NCBI GenBank assembly: GCA_964493075.1
Contig: CAZBNU010000003.1
Location: forward strand, 1-51,204
DNA: 51,204 nt
From: SLFT01 sp964493075
GTDB lineage: Bacteria; Hydrogenedentota; Hydrogenedentia; Hydrogenedentales; CAITNO01
Direction: 5' to 3'
Numbering within the stretch: position 1 is the first letter of the stretch; each line of letters starts with the position of its first letter. Below the pieces are notes generated by a model. It worked only from the letters and a program-made list of their open reading frames with translations, was not told where the DNA came from and searched no databases. A program made the position numbers and the translations under genes. Shown here one piece after another: positions 9,004-18,191 of the stretch.

Positions 9004-9596
9004 GTCTGGGATTCCAGCCAGGCACGCATTTTTTCGAAGGCATGGCCACGGTGGCTGATGGCGTGTTTTTCATTTACACTCATTTCGGCGAAGGTCTTTT
9101 CAAATCCATCCGGCACAAAAAGCGGATCATACCCGAAGCCATTGTTGCCAAAAGGGGATACGGCAATGTGACCGTATACTTCCCCCGTCTCAAGGTGCAT
9201 ACCCTCGCCCGGGGCATAGTAGGCTGCACAGCATACAAAGCGGGCGGTGCGCTCGTGCCAGTGCATTTCCGCGAGGGCATCCAGCAGTTTCTCGTTGTTT
9301 GCCGCATCATTCGCTTCTTCCCCGGCATATCGTGCAGAATACACGCCGGGCGCTCCATCTAAGGCGTCCACCACTAATCCGGAATCGTCTGCAACACATG
9401 CCACATTGAAGGCTTTCGCGTAATACTGTGCCTTGAGTGCTGCGTTCTCTTCAAAGGTGGTGCCCGTCTCTTCCGGCGCGGCGATTTCGGGGAAATCACG
9501 CAGGGAAAGGACATTCCACGGAAGCCCTACAAGCAGTGTTGCCAGTTCGCCAGCCTTATTCAGATTTGCAGAACCAATCAGCAAATTTCTAGTCAT
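9000..9596 (-). CDS. rdgB: XTP/dITP diphosphatase (Ham1/RdgB)
   Basis: House-cleaning pyrophosphatase that hydrolyses ITP, dITP and XTP to monophosphates and so keeps deaminated purines out of nucleic acids. The 198-residue protein has the family blocks in order: GSANLNKAGEL near the N-terminus, GTTFEENAALKA, the metal site VADDSGLVVDAL, APGVYSARYAG, NNGFGYDPLF and the C-terminal AISHRG. Its start overlaps the end of rph by 8 bp, and its stop overlaps the tsaC start by 4 bp. An rph-rdgB pair is a common bacterial arrangement. Confidence 0.94.
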   Translation of the reverse strand: MTRNLLIGSANLNKAGELATLLVGLPWNVLSLRDFPEIAAPEETGTTFEENAALKAQYYAKAFNVACVADDSGLVVDALDGAPGVYSARYAGEEANDAANNEKLLDALAEMHWHERTARFVCCAAYYAPGEGMHLETGEVYGHIAVSPFGNNGFGYDPLFVPDGFEKTFAEMSVNEKHAISHRGHAFEKMRAWLESQT

Positions 9597-10305
9597 GATT
9601 CAATGCCTGTTTCTGAAGTTCAATCAGTTCACGGATGCCTTTTTCGCCCAGCGTCACCATCTGGTCCAGGGCGCTCCGTGAAAAGGGTGCGCCCTCGGCG
9701 GCACCCTGTATTTCGATCAGTTTGCCCGCATCATCCATCACAATATTCATATCTACTTCCGCCTCGGCGTCTTCCGCATAGTTCAGGTCCAGTACTGTCC
9801 TGTCCTTTACCACACCCACACTTACAGCGGCGCAGTGTCCTTTAATCGGCGACTGTTCAAGATATCCCGATTGGATACTGATTTGAAAGGCGTCGTGCAA
9901 AGCGACCCAACTGCCGGTGATGGCGGCGCTGCGGGTACCTCCATCGGCCTGAATAACGTCGCAGTCAACCATCACCATGCACTCGCCCATGGCATCCAGA
10001 TTGGTCACGGCGCGCAGGGCACGTCCTATGAGACGACTGATTTCCTGAGCGCGTCCGCGTTGTGCGCTGTCCCGGCTGCTTCGGGTGTGGGTTGCGCTTG
10101 GCAGCATGGCATACTCCGCCGTTACCCAGCCCTTGCCCCTTCCCCGCAGCCATTGGGGAGGCTTTTCTTCGAAGCATGCGGTGCATAAGACCTTGGTGTC
10201 CCCGAAACAGACCAATACCGATCCCGGTGCATATCGGGTGAAATGGCGTTTGATGCTTACAGGTCTTAATGCGTCTGCCGCACGTTTATCGTGTCGTAGT
10301 GTCAT
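9589..10305 (-). CDS. rph: ribonuclease PH
   Basis: Phosphorolytic 3'-5' exoribonuclease that trims tRNA 3' ends, normally a hexameric ring. The 238 residues include FGDTKVLCTA, the RGRAQEISRLIGRALR phosphate-site helix, the catalytic DCDVIQADGGTRSAAITG block and the late AEVDMNIVM block. All are standard for RNase PH. The stop overlaps rdgB by 8 bp, and the start is 33 bp after ctpA. GGAAAA lies upstream of the ATG. Confidence 0.95.
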   Translation of the reverse strand: MTLRHDKRAADALRPVSIKRHFTRYAPGSVLVCFGDTKVLCTACFEEKPPQWLRGRGKGWVTAEYAMLPSATHTRSSRDSAQRGRAQEISRLIGRALRAVTNLDAMGECMVMVDCDVIQADGGTRSAAITGSWVALHDAFQISIQSGYLEQSPIKGHCAAVSVGVVKDRTVLDLNYAEDAEAEVDMNIVMDDAGKLIEIQGAAEGAPFSRSALDQMVTLGEKGIRELIELQKQALNHD

Positions 10306-10338
10306 GGGCTTGTTTTCCGAAGCGTCACCCGTATACGG

Positions 10339-11826
10339 TCACGGTTCCGGTACTTCCGTATCCGGTACGGATTCGCTGTTGTCTTCGTAAACGAGAGAGG
10401 TCTGGCGGGGGGCGTTCAGCGTGTTAATATCCGCTGCTACCTGTGTTTCACGTACATCCCGGTGGTATTTCAAAAGCAACTCCTGCCAGCCCAGCCCTTC
10501 GCCGAACATTTCCACGGCACGAAGCAACGGCAGGTCTTCCACCGTTTCTTCCGTGACTTCATACCCGGGGGTCATGCTGCCGTGGTTCTGGCGATACTGA
10601 TTTTCGGGGTCACTTTCATAAGCGGCAAACATCTGTTTTGCCAGGGCAAGTTCCTCTTCGCGGGTCATGGGTGCTTCCACATCCGGAAGAATGCCCTGAT
10701 GGTCTATGGTTACGTCCGCAGGCGTATAATACAGGGCGGTGGTCAGGCGCAGTGCTGTCTTTTCAGGTTTCTGTAGCGGTATTACCGTCTGTACGCTCCC
10801 CTTGCCGAAGGTTTTCTGGCCGACCACAATGGCACGCTGATGAAACTGCAATGCGCCGGTCACGATTTCCGCAGAACTGGCGGTTTCGGAATTTGCCAGA
10901 ACGATTACGGGGATATCCTCAGGCAATACGGGTTTCTTCGATGTGGACAGACGCATGTCGTCCTTTCCGGGCGTTTCGTCGTTACTGCCGCGGCCCCGCG
11001 TGTAGGTGACCAGCGAACCTTTGGGCAGAAACAGTTCGCAGACCTCTTTGGATGCGCTCAATAGCCCCCCCGGATTCCAGCGCACATCTAAAACAAAGGT
11101 CTTCATGCCCTGATCAAGGAGTTGATTCAGTTTGTCCTCCATATCTCTGGCGGTAGTGTCACTGAAAGAACTGATGCGGATGTATCCCACGTTATCCTGC
11201 AGCAGTTGCGCTTCCTTGACGCTTTCCAGTGGGATGCGGTCACGCTTCACCTCCACATCGAACTGTTCCGCTTCTGTACCTTCAGGGGCATCGTCCGCCG
11301 GAGGACGCAAAATGGTTAAGGTAACAGTGGTGCCTCGTTTTCCACGAATCAACTGTGCTGCCTGGGCCGTATCCATGCCCTCAGTGGAAGTGCCTGCAAT
11401 GGCAACAATAATATCAAAAGGTTTCAAGCCCGCCTGGGACGCTGGCGAATTCATAATGGGCATGAACACCATTATCCGTCCTTCCTCGTCCTCTTTGATG
11501 GATACGCCGATACCATCAAACTCGCCTTTGGTCTCCTCCTGCAAGGCTTCAAACTCTGCGGCGGTAACAAAGGCGCTGTTCCTGTCCAGCGAACTCATAA
11601 TGCCGGACAGTGCCCCTTCCACTACCGCCTCCATCTCCACTGGCTTCACGTATTCACGTAGTACGATATCCAGGACGGAACCGATGGGCTCCATTTCACG
11701 ATAAACATCCACCTCGCCTTCGAGAGCGGCCAGCCGCCCCACAAAACCATTGCTCAGCAACAAAACCAGGCATACCAGGAAACCCAGCATCACGAAGAAA
11801 TCTCTTTTGCTGTCGCGTTGTGCCAT
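10339..11826 (-). CDS. ctpA: S41-family C-terminal processing peptidase
   Basis: Periplasmic serine protease of the CtpA/Prc type. With the start at 11826 it has 495 residues. An N-terminal membrane anchor lies at 9-30, and the helical N-domain with GIMSSLDRNSAF follows. A PDZ domain covers about 100-175 (FDGIGVSI, AGLKPFDIIVAI). The catalytic core has the serine inside SETASSAEIV (313-322) and Lys342 in FGKGSVQ. The ATG at 11826 is preceded by GTGGAGA, whereas the longer frame from 11883 adds basic residues with no ribosome site. It heads the ctpA-rph-rdgB-tsaC-rpiB run. The last 60 residues are acidic and of no clear family. Confidence 0.9.
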   Translation of the reverse strand: MAQRDSKRDFFVMLGFLVCLVLLLSNGFVGRLAALEGEVDVYREMEPIGSVLDIVLREYVKPVEMEAVVEGALSGIMSSLDRNSAFVTAAEFEALQEETKGEFDGIGVSIKEDEEGRIMVFMPIMNSPASQAGLKPFDIIVAIAGTSTEGMDTAQAAQLIRGKRGTTVTLTILRPPADDAPEGTEAEQFDVEVKRDRIPLESVKEAQLLQDNVGYIRISSFSDTTARDMEDKLNQLLDQGMKTFVLDVRWNPGGLLSASKEVCELFLPKGSLVTYTRGRGSNDETPGKDDMRLSTSKKPVLPEDIPVIVLANSETASSAEIVTGALQFHQRAIVVGQKTFGKGSVQTVIPLQKPEKTALRLTTALYYTPADVTIDHQGILPDVEAPMTREEELALAKQMFAAYESDPENQYRQNHGSMTPGYEVTEETVEDLPLLRAVEMFGEGLGWQELLLKYHRDVRETQVAADINTLNAPRQTSLVYEDNSESVPDTEVPEP

Positions 11827-12067
11827 TATGTATAGTCTCCACTTGAACCGGCGCATAATGCGCCGTGTTTTTCCATCCAACATCTGTCACATCCCTGCGG
11901 AACTCCTTTACAAAAGCAGACTTCGGGACTGTTTTAGCGGCATCGTTGCCACCCCCGCAAGGCATCAGTGTAACAGAATCCCGCAATAAATATCCAAGCG
12001 TTGAAGTTGCCGGGTTACAGTTGCCAGTGCAGACATTATCCGATACCAACAACCAATCGAACGCCTG

Positions 12068-13000
12068 CTATTCAGTTCGGTTGCTTTCCGCATTATTTTG
12101 TACAGGCGCGGCTTTTTGTGGCTTGTTGTTATCAGGATTCATCATATACATTTCCGACGCATGTCGCGTATTACCCGCTTCCTGAAACACTCGCGCTGCA
12201 AGGGCGGTGCGACCCGCCGCACGGTATCGCTGTGCCACGGCATTCAACATAGCGTTGCGCTGTGTGGTCTGCAGGGCGTTTGAAAAGTTGTATTGCTGCA
12301 ACAACTGATAACACCGGTCTGCTACTTCCAGTTGCTTTTCCGGGGGATCGGTGGTGACATTAAAATATTCGTTAAACATTGCAACGCCCTTTTCGTAATA
12401 GCCCCCTTCGATGTAAGCGGTGGCGGCGCCGGGAATATCCCCTCTTTTCACGCACATTGCCGCGGCTTGTTTGGGTTTTCCCGCTGCGGCATAAAACCGG
12501 GAGGCCGTTTCATAATCACCTGCACGTTTCAGCAGACGCGCCGCCTTTATGGTTTTCCCTGCCCGTGCCAGTTCTCCCGCAGCACGCTCATATTGCTTGT
12601 CCTTGAGAAACCATCGTGCGGCTTCTTCGGGTTGGTTCAGCTTCGCCAGTATCTCGCCGATGCGCCCGTAACGCTTTTCCTTTTTCAACTGTCCGAGGGT
12701 ATGCACGGGATACTGAGCGGCGTCTATTTCCTCAATAAACGATGTGTCTTTGGCCGTACCCGGTTCCCGGACATCATGCCCTTCCATACTTTTCCAAAGG
12801 CGTCGCCGTGTAAAGGCCAGTCGGGCGCGTACATACACTTCGCGCAACAGAAACAGCACCAGTATTGTTACACCGATCTTGAAGCCGGGTTCGATCCATT
12901 CGTTTTCCGTCATGTCTTCAAACAAAGGTGAGATGACCCCATAGAGTCCCCCAAGCAGCCAGTCCCAATAAAGGTAACGCAAATAACTGAATAGGTACAT
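12068..13000 (-). CDS. membrane-anchored TPR / alpha-solenoid protein
   Basis: This 310-residue protein has two hydrophobic segments near the N-terminus (about 1-27 and 41-56) and then a soluble helical repeat region. From about 115 to 285 short alpha-helical repeats of 30-35 residues recur (EEAARWFLKDKQYERAA, KAARLLKRAGDYETAS, KQAAAMCVKRGDIPGA). They resemble TPR/SEL1-type scaffolds, so a protein-binding role is likely. The tail is Asn/Gln-rich. AAGGAAC precedes the ATG. A second membrane TPR gene starts divergently 224 bp away. No specific function is recognised. The 241 bp between this stop and ctpA shows nothing identifiable. Confidence 0.6.
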   Translation of the reverse strand: MYLFSYLRYLYWDWLLGGLYGVISPLFEDMTENEWIEPGFKIGVTILVLFLLREVYVRARLAFTRRRLWKSMEGHDVREPGTAKDTSFIEEIDAAQYPVHTLGQLKKEKRYGRIGEILAKLNQPEEAARWFLKDKQYERAAGELARAGKTIKAARLLKRAGDYETASRFYAAAGKPKQAAAMCVKRGDIPGAATAYIEGGYYEKGVAMFNEYFNVTTDPPEKQLEVADRCYQLLQQYNFSNALQTTQRNAMLNAVAQRYRAAGRTALAARVFQEAGNTRHASEMYMMNPDNNKPQKAAPVQNNAESNRTE

Positions 13001-13133
13001 GCCACAGGTTCCTTTTTACATCCATAAGTCTATGCTGGAATAAAACATGCAAAACAGGCATACTAAACACGGGCACTGCCTGCTGTGGTTTGAAAACAGC
13101 CTGACGGGCAGCACTATTTCCTTTTGCCTACAA

Positions 13134-13180
13134 TAGTATACTACGATCAGCGTGGAAGCAACGAGGTGGAGCGTCCACCT
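13134..13180. promoter_or_regulatory. palindrome and perfect hairpin in the divergent TPR-gene spacer
   Basis: The 224-bp divergent spacer contains TAGTATACTA (13134-13143, a perfect 10-bp palindrome). It also contains AGGTGGA-GCG-TCCACCT (13164-13180, a perfect 7-bp stem with a 3-nt loop). Either could be an operator or an RNA hairpin in a leader. No regulator is known for them. Confidence 0.3.
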
Positions 13181-13224
13181 TTCTATTGAACCGGCTATAT
13201 GCCAGAAATCGGAAGTCATAAACA

Positions 13225-13725
13225 ATGTACAATCTGTTTTATCTCTTCTCCATCGCCGCTGTGATTATTGGCATTCAGTTCGGCACGCGTTACTTCCGGG
13301 CGCGGCGGCTGTGCCACTGGCTGAAAATCGGCATGGACGCCTACGGTACGCAACGGTATGAGGACGCACTGCCCGCCTTCAGGAAGTGCGTCCGCATAGC
13401 ACCAGAGTGGGTGCATACCCGTGCATTACTGGGCATGAGTCTGGCACAGACCGGGAAAAAAGAAGAGGCGCTGCGTGAAATTGAAATGGTGGAGGCATTG
13501 CAGCCAAAGCAGGCCGAGACCTGGGCGCTGATTACCCTGTTCTATGTGTTGTGCATGCCGGATGCCCATGATACCTTGTTGAATGCCCTCGATACGTTGT
13601 ATAAGATTGATCCGGAATCTGCCGCCAGACTGATTGAAAAGCCGCAATTTCGTAATCTGGAGCGGCTGGACCGTTACAGAGCGCTTAAAGACCAAATTCT
13701 GGCGTGGGATGCCAACCACACTTAA
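13225..13725 (+). CDS. small membrane protein with TPR repeats
   Basis: This 166-residue protein has one N-terminal transmembrane helix (about 1-20, YNLFYLFSIAAVIIGIQ) and a following basic stop-transfer (FRARR). TPR-like repeats then run from about 35 to 110: GMDAYGTQRYEDALPAF, ALLGMSLAQTGKKEEAL, AETWALITLFYVLC. The topology places the repeats in the cytoplasm. It is divergent from the 12068-13000 gene, also an anchored helical-repeat protein, so the two may work in one assembly. Function unknown. Confidence 0.55.
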   Translation: MYNLFYLFSIAAVIIGIQFGTRYFRARRLCHWLKIGMDAYGTQRYEDALPAFRKCVRIAPEWVHTRALLGMSLAQTGKKEEALREIEMVEALQPKQAETWALITLFYVLCMPDAHDTLLNALDTLYKIDPESAARLIEKPQFRNLERLDRYRALKDQILAWDANHT

Positions 13726-13790
13726 CCTAACGTGGCTTCGCACGCAACCCAGTTTACCTTCAAAACATGGAACAACTATGAATGATAAGC

Positions 13791-13874
13791 AAAAAATGGG
13801 GACTGCCCTCGGCGCGTATAAGTGCTATAAATCGCATGTTGACCTCAATGCGCAAGGGCTGTCCCCGCTTTTTT
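13791..13874. repeat. hairpin repeat element 1 (GGGGACWG family)
   Basis: Left arm AAAAAATGGGGACTGCCCT (13791-13809) and right arm 13855-13874, whose reverse complement reads AAAAAAGCGGGGACAGCCCT. The arms form a long imperfect inverted repeat around a 45-nt centre. The same AAAAAA-GGGGAC core appears twice more in element 2. The structure resembles REP- or MITE-type non-autonomous elements. Confidence 0.6.
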
Positions 13875-13895
13875 GCGGCTCCGACACACACGCCC

Positions 13896-14021
13896 GAAAA
13901 AATTGGGGACAGTTCCGTCGCCTGGCCTTTACTGCGAGAAACCGAGCTTGCATGAAATCGGGCATTCATTATGCCCCCTGCCACTATTTGAAATTGCGAC
14001 GGGAACAGTCCCCATTTTTTC
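13896..14021. repeat. hairpin repeat element 2 (GGGGACWG family)
   Basis: The left arm (13896-13921, GAAAAAATTGGGGACAG then TTCCGTCGC) pairs with the right arm (13996-14021, GCGACGGGAACAGTCCCC then ATTTTTTC), with about two irregularities over 26 bp. The centre is 74 nt. It lies 22 bp after element 1 and ends 34 bp before glnE, so it may also form the glnE leader or a terminator for the upstream gene. Confidence 0.6.
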
Positions 14022-14055
14022 TTAACCTGAAACACCCCAAGACCGGAACGATTTT

Positions 14056-17040
14056 ATGAAAACACTCGACCTTATTGAATTTGACGACCAGGAAACGGCG
14101 CAGTCCTGCCTGAATGTCATTCAGAATCTGGCTGAAGGCAGTCTCGTGCCGCCCTTGCTTGAGGCTCTCGGCGAAAGCGCTGACCCACTCAAAGCCGTTG
14201 TAGGATTGAGTCGCTTTCTTGAGCGAAGTCTCAGCGCAGAAACAGAGGCGTCGGCCATGATTTCCAGTCCCCGTTACCTGCACATGCTGGTTGTGCTGTT
14301 TGCTCAGGGAAACCTTCTCTCCGACACGCTCTGCCGCAATCCGGAATATGGTGCATGGCTCTGGACTGAAGCGACGCTTGATCGGGCGCTTACCCGTGAC
14401 GAGTTGCTGGAAACGATACGGCACGCTTTCTCAACCCTGAATACCTTTGAGGAACGGTGCGTCTGGATGCGGCGTCGAGCGCGGGTTGAACTGCTGCGTA
14501 TCGCCACCCGCGAAGTTTTTCTCCATGCCCCCTTTGATTCCGTCGTTCAGGATATTTCTGCTCTCGCTGATGCCATGCTTGAGGCGGCCTTTATTGCTGC
14601 TCGGGACCACCTCACGCCACGAATGGGGATTCCCGTAAGCCATGATGACCAGCAGCAAATTACTTTTTGCATACTTGCCATGGGAAAGCTAGGCGGGCGC
14701 GAATTGAATTTCAGCTCGGACATAGACCTGCTGTTTCTCTATAGCGCCGATGGCAATACTCCCGAAGATGCCGCCCAAAGCGCTTCCACGGAAGAATATT
14801 TCCGTAAACTGGGCGAGCTGGTCGTCAAAGCACTTTCGGAGCAGACTGCCGAAGGTCGTGTTTTTCGTGTGGATTTACGATTGCGTCCTTTTGGTAAGAG
14901 CGGCCCCATTGCATCGTCGCTGGATAATGCTGTGGAATATTACAGCACTTACGGACGGGCTTGGGAACGGCAAGCCATGATCAAGGCGCGTCCTTGCGCT
15001 GGCGATATTGCCCTGGGTGAAGTCTTTCTCGAACGGCTGCGTCCTTTTGTGTATCCACGCTACTTTGATGACGCCACTTTGGAGGACATTCGTGGCATTA
15101 AACAGCAGACCGAAGCTATTGTGGCTGGGAAAGCGCACACCGAGCGAGAGGTGAAACTGGGACGCGGGGGCATACGGGACATTGAATTTACCGTGCAGAT
15201 GCTGCAACTGCTGCAGGGTGGGCGTTGGACAGAAGTGCGTACCCAGAACACGCTGGCTGCAATACGTGCACTTGGAGAGCGGCAGCGGGTAAGCCCGTTC
15301 GAAGCGGAAACGCTGGAACATAATTATGTGTTCCTGCGCCGCATTGAGCACCGGCTTCAGATCGAAGGCGGTTTGCAGACCCACATATTGCCGGAACATG
15401 CACATGAACTTACGTTGCTGGCGCGCAGGTTGGGGTATCAGACCAGTGATGCCTTCATGAATGTATACCGCGAACGCACCGCCGAAACGCGTGCTATTCT
15501 TGAGCAGTTTCTGGCTGTGAAGGGCGACGGAAACCTCTGGGTTATGGAATTGCTTGATCCAGGGGCGTCCTGCGCTGTCGGTCTGGAACGGCTGCGCAAA
15601 AGCGGGTTTGCCGATCCGGAGCGCGCCCGACAGGAGTTGCTGTGGCTGGCGAACGGTCCTGAACATGAACCCTATACCCGGGAAACGGCCCAGCAATTTG
15701 CCGCCATCACTCCCTTTCTCGTGGATGCCCTGGCGCAGACGCCGGACCCGGATATGGCGCTGGCAAAATTCGGTCAGATACTGTCGCAACTGCCAACGCC
15801 TGCAACGCTGTACAATCTGTTGAAGTACAATCCGAAACTGACCCGGTATTTAACGGCGGTCATTTCCAACAGCGACTATCTTGCTGAAATGCTGGTGCGC
15901 GATATCAGCCTGCTCGACCTCATCGGTTCGCCGGGACATCTGGATGCGCCGTCATCCATTGACCAACTGGAGATGGAACTTGACGCATTGGAACATGCCG
16001 CAGATCCCGCACCCGCGCTGTACCGTTTGCGCGATGGGGAAATGTTGAAAATTGCGCTGCGCGACCTGGTACAAGGTATTTCTGTTGCTGCTGTTGGGGA
16101 TGAATTAACGCAGTTGGCGGACTTTGCCGTAGCCGCTGTGCTGCGCCGCGCCCGCGAGACCGTAGCGGCACGCCATGGCGCTGTGGACGTGCCCTTTGCT
16201 GCTGTTGCCCTCGGGAAATTCGGCGGACGTGAAATGGGTTATGGCAGCGACCTTGATCTCGTTTTTGTGTACGATGAAACTGAAGACAACATTCGCGACA
16301 TGCAGTTGTCGCCCACGGAATACTTTGGCGCCATTGCTTCCATCGTTTTGAAAACACTCAAGGAACCCACTCGATACGGCATTCTTTACGATGTGGATGC
16401 GCGGCTGCGTCCCGATGGCAGCAAGGGCGCATTGGCCATTCCAACACAACGGTTCTGCCAATACTATCGGGAAGAAGCCCATTTCTGGGAACGGTTTGCC
16501 CTCATGAAAGTGCGCGCCGTTGCTGGAGACGCAGACTTTTGCAATACCATCGAAGGGGTCGCTCGGGATATCGCCTTTTCTGAGGCGCCGAATGCGAAAG
16601 CACTGGACGAACTGGAATCCCTTCGCCGTAAACTGGCATCTGGCGCGCCCGCCCAGGACCTAAAACGGCGTGAGGGCGGCATTGCCGAAATTGAATTTGC
16701 CACGCGAATGCTGCAGTTACACCATGTGGCGGCATGTCCAACACTGAAGCGGGGCGGCGTTTTTGCAGCGCTGGCCATTCTTCGCGAACAGGGTTTTCTC
16801 GCGCCCGAAGACCACGCCGTACTAGATGAAGGCTATGCTTTCTTCAGGCTGCTTCTAAACCGGGCACGCATGATGCGCGGCAGTTCGTCCTCCAAACTTC
16901 CGGACGCGCCCGATATGCTGTGCCGCCTTGCCCAATGCTTGAACATTAAGGAAGACATCATGGCGGAAGTGGAACAGCAGGCAGCAGGCATACACGATGT
17001 GTATTGCCGAATTCACCATCAATTGCAAAATACAAAATAA
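14056..17040 (+). CDS. glnE: bifunctional glutamine synthetase adenylyltransferase / adenylyl-removing enzyme
   Basis: GlnE controls glutamine synthetase by adding AMP to, or removing it from, a tyrosine of each subunit, under PII control. The 994-residue protein shows both nucleotidyltransferase halves. The N-terminal deadenylylation domain has GKLGGRELNFSSDIDLLF at about 210-228. The C-terminal adenylylation domain has GKFGGREMGYGSDLDLVF at about 719-737. Each is followed by its DxRLRP motif (VDLRLRPFGKSG; VDARLRPDGSKG). The length and both sets of Asp residues are as in characterised GlnE. It lies just after two hairpin repeats and converges with a DapA-family gene. Confidence 0.95.
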   Translation: MKTLDLIEFDDQETAQSCLNVIQNLAEGSLVPPLLEALGESADPLKAVVGLSRFLERSLSAETEASAMISSPRYLHMLVVLFAQGNLLSDTLCRNPEYGAWLWTEATLDRALTRDELLETIRHAFSTLNTFEERCVWMRRRARVELLRIATREVFLHAPFDSVVQDISALADAMLEAAFIAARDHLTPRMGIPVSHDDQQQITFCILAMGKLGGRELNFSSDIDLLFLYSADGNTPEDAAQSASTEEYFRKLGELVVKALSEQTAEGRVFRVDLRLRPFGKSGPIASSLDNAVEYYSTYGRAWERQAMIKARPCAGDIALGEVFLERLRPFVYPRYFDDATLEDIRGIKQQTEAIVAGKAHTEREVKLGRGGIRDIEFTVQMLQLLQGGRWTEVRTQNTLAAIRALGERQRVSPFEAETLEHNYVFLRRIEHRLQIEGGLQTHILPEHAHELTLLARRLGYQTSDAFMNVYRERTAETRAILEQFLAVKGDGNLWVMELLDPGASCAVGLERLRKSGFADPERARQELLWLANGPEHEPYTRETAQQFAAITPFLVDALAQTPDPDMALAKFGQILSQLPTPATLYNLLKYNPKLTRYLTAVISNSDYLAEMLVRDISLLDLIGSPGHLDAPSSIDQLEMELDALEHAADPAPALYRLRDGEMLKIALRDLVQGISVAAVGDELTQLADFAVAAVLRRARETVAARHGAVDVPFAAVALGKFGGREMGYGSDLDLVFVYDETEDNIRDMQLSPTEYFGAIASIVLKTLKEPTRYGILYDVDARLRPDGSKGALAIPTQRFCQYYREEAHFWERFALMKVRAVAGDADFCNTIEGVARDIAFSEAPNAKALDELESLRRKLASGAPAQDLKRREGGIAEIEFATRMLQLHHVAACPTLKRGGVFAALAILREQGFLAPEDHAVLDEGYAFFRLLLNRARMMRGSSSSKLPDAPDMLCRLAQCLNIKEDIMAEVEQQAAGIHDVYCRIHHQLQNTK

Positions 17041-17098
17041 GGGACGAAAGAAAAGAAGGGCGAAGCAATACGTCCCTTTCGTCCTTTATGTCCCTTAT
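17041..17098. repeat. intergenic hairpin plus 9-bp-period repeat between glnE and the lyase
   Basis: GGACGAAAG (17042-17050) pairs perfectly with CTTTCGTCC (17076-17084). Overlapping the right arm, three units with a 9-bp period follow: GTCCCTTTC, GTCCTTTAT, GTCCCTTAT (17072-17098). The reverse complement of the units (GGGACATAA and so on) resembles the repeats at 39796-39831 and 51148-51174. It sits between two convergent stops, so it could also act as a bidirectional terminator. Confidence 0.5.
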
Positions 17099-17110
17099 GT
17101 TGCTGACGCC

Positions 17111-18010
17111 CTATATAATACCGATCTCTTTCATGCCTGTGACGAGGGCGCGCTTTTCCGCAGCGGTCAGATCGCGTTGCGGCGGACGGACATACCCGGC
17201 GTCGAAACCGCGCTGGCGCAGCCCTTCCTTAAAAGCGGCAACATTTTGACCGTACCTAAAAATACGCGCTGCTTTTTCAAGACGTATCTGGTCCTGCCAC
17301 GCCTTCTTGAGGTTGCCCTTGCGCACGTTGTTGTAGACCGAAGCATAAATTTCGCAGACCACGTTTGACAAACCAGACACCACCGCGGGGCATCCTGCAA
17401 GCAACGCCTGAAAACCATAGTCGTCTGTACCGCAGATTACGTGGAAACCATCCGGCACATTGCCCAGCAGACGGGTCAAATTCGTCATGACGCCGGCGCT
17501 GTCTTTTATGCCTACGATATTTTCTTCAGATTCAGCAATGCGGATAACCAGCTCGGGATGAAGCACATTTTTGGCACACCCTGGGATGTTGTACATTAAT
17601 ACGGGAAAGCCATCCACCGCGCGGGCAACCGTCTTGTAGTATTGAAAAAGGGCGGCATCGTCGTAGCCATAGAAAAAGGGCGCAACAATCGCTGCTGCCT
17701 TGGCGCCGCAGTCACGGGCATGGCGCGTCAACTCGACGGTGGTAGCGGTATCGAAACCACCCGTATGAGCAATGACTGGTGTCTTTTTGGGAACGCTGCG
17801 CATGACTTCCTCCACCACTTCGCGCCGTTCATCAGGATTCATGAGCATACCTTCGCTGGTAGTGCCGCAAGGGAAAAGTCCGTGAGCGCCCTGGCTCAAA
17901 AGGCGATTGGCCAAAGGCCCTATCTTGTCGAAATCCACATAGTCGCCGCCCTTGGTAAAAGGCGTCACCATCGCTGCAAGAATACCCTGAATCTTGATTT
18001 TCTGCGTCAT
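17111..18010 (-). CDS. DapA/NanA-family aldolase-type lyase
   Basis: Class I aldolase of the dihydrodipicolinate synthase / N-acetylneuraminate lyase superfamily, 299 residues. Schiff-base lysine in GIKDSAG, catalytic tyrosine in LMYNIPG and the pyruvate carboxylate loop GTTSEG are all visible. The loop reads GTTSEGMLMNPDER rather than the GTTGE form common in true DapA, so a sugar-acid or other keto-acid substrate is as likely as lysine biosynthesis. I place the start at 18010 because AAAGGA lies 8 nt upstream of it. An ATG two codons earlier and a long extension to 18058 are less well placed. It converges with glnE. Confidence 0.85.
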   Translation of the reverse strand: MTQKIKIQGILAAMVTPFTKGGDYVDFDKIGPLANRLLSQGAHGLFPCGTTSEGMLMNPDERREVVEEVMRSVPKKTPVIAHTGGFDTATTVELTRHARDCGAKAAAIVAPFFYGYDDAALFQYYKTVARAVDGFPVLMYNIPGCAKNVLHPELVIRIAESEENIVGIKDSAGVMTNLTRLLGNVPDGFHVICGTDDYGFQALLAGCPAVVSGLSNVVCEIYASVYNNVRKGNLKKAWQDQIRLEKAARIFRYGQNVAAFKEGLRQRGFDAGYVRPPQRDLTAAEKRALVTGMKEIGII

Positions 18011-18191
18011 GAACATTTTCCTTTGATTAAGTTGATTTGTGTTTTGCGGCACTACCAATGTAGCACATAAAGATGGTATTCACCTTTTGTTTTGGTAGGA
18101 TAAGAACGCCGATATCACCAACATCATACAGCATCACCCTTGTGTCTTTACAACTACAGACTGATGAACGATTGGAAATGGGAGACGCCGA

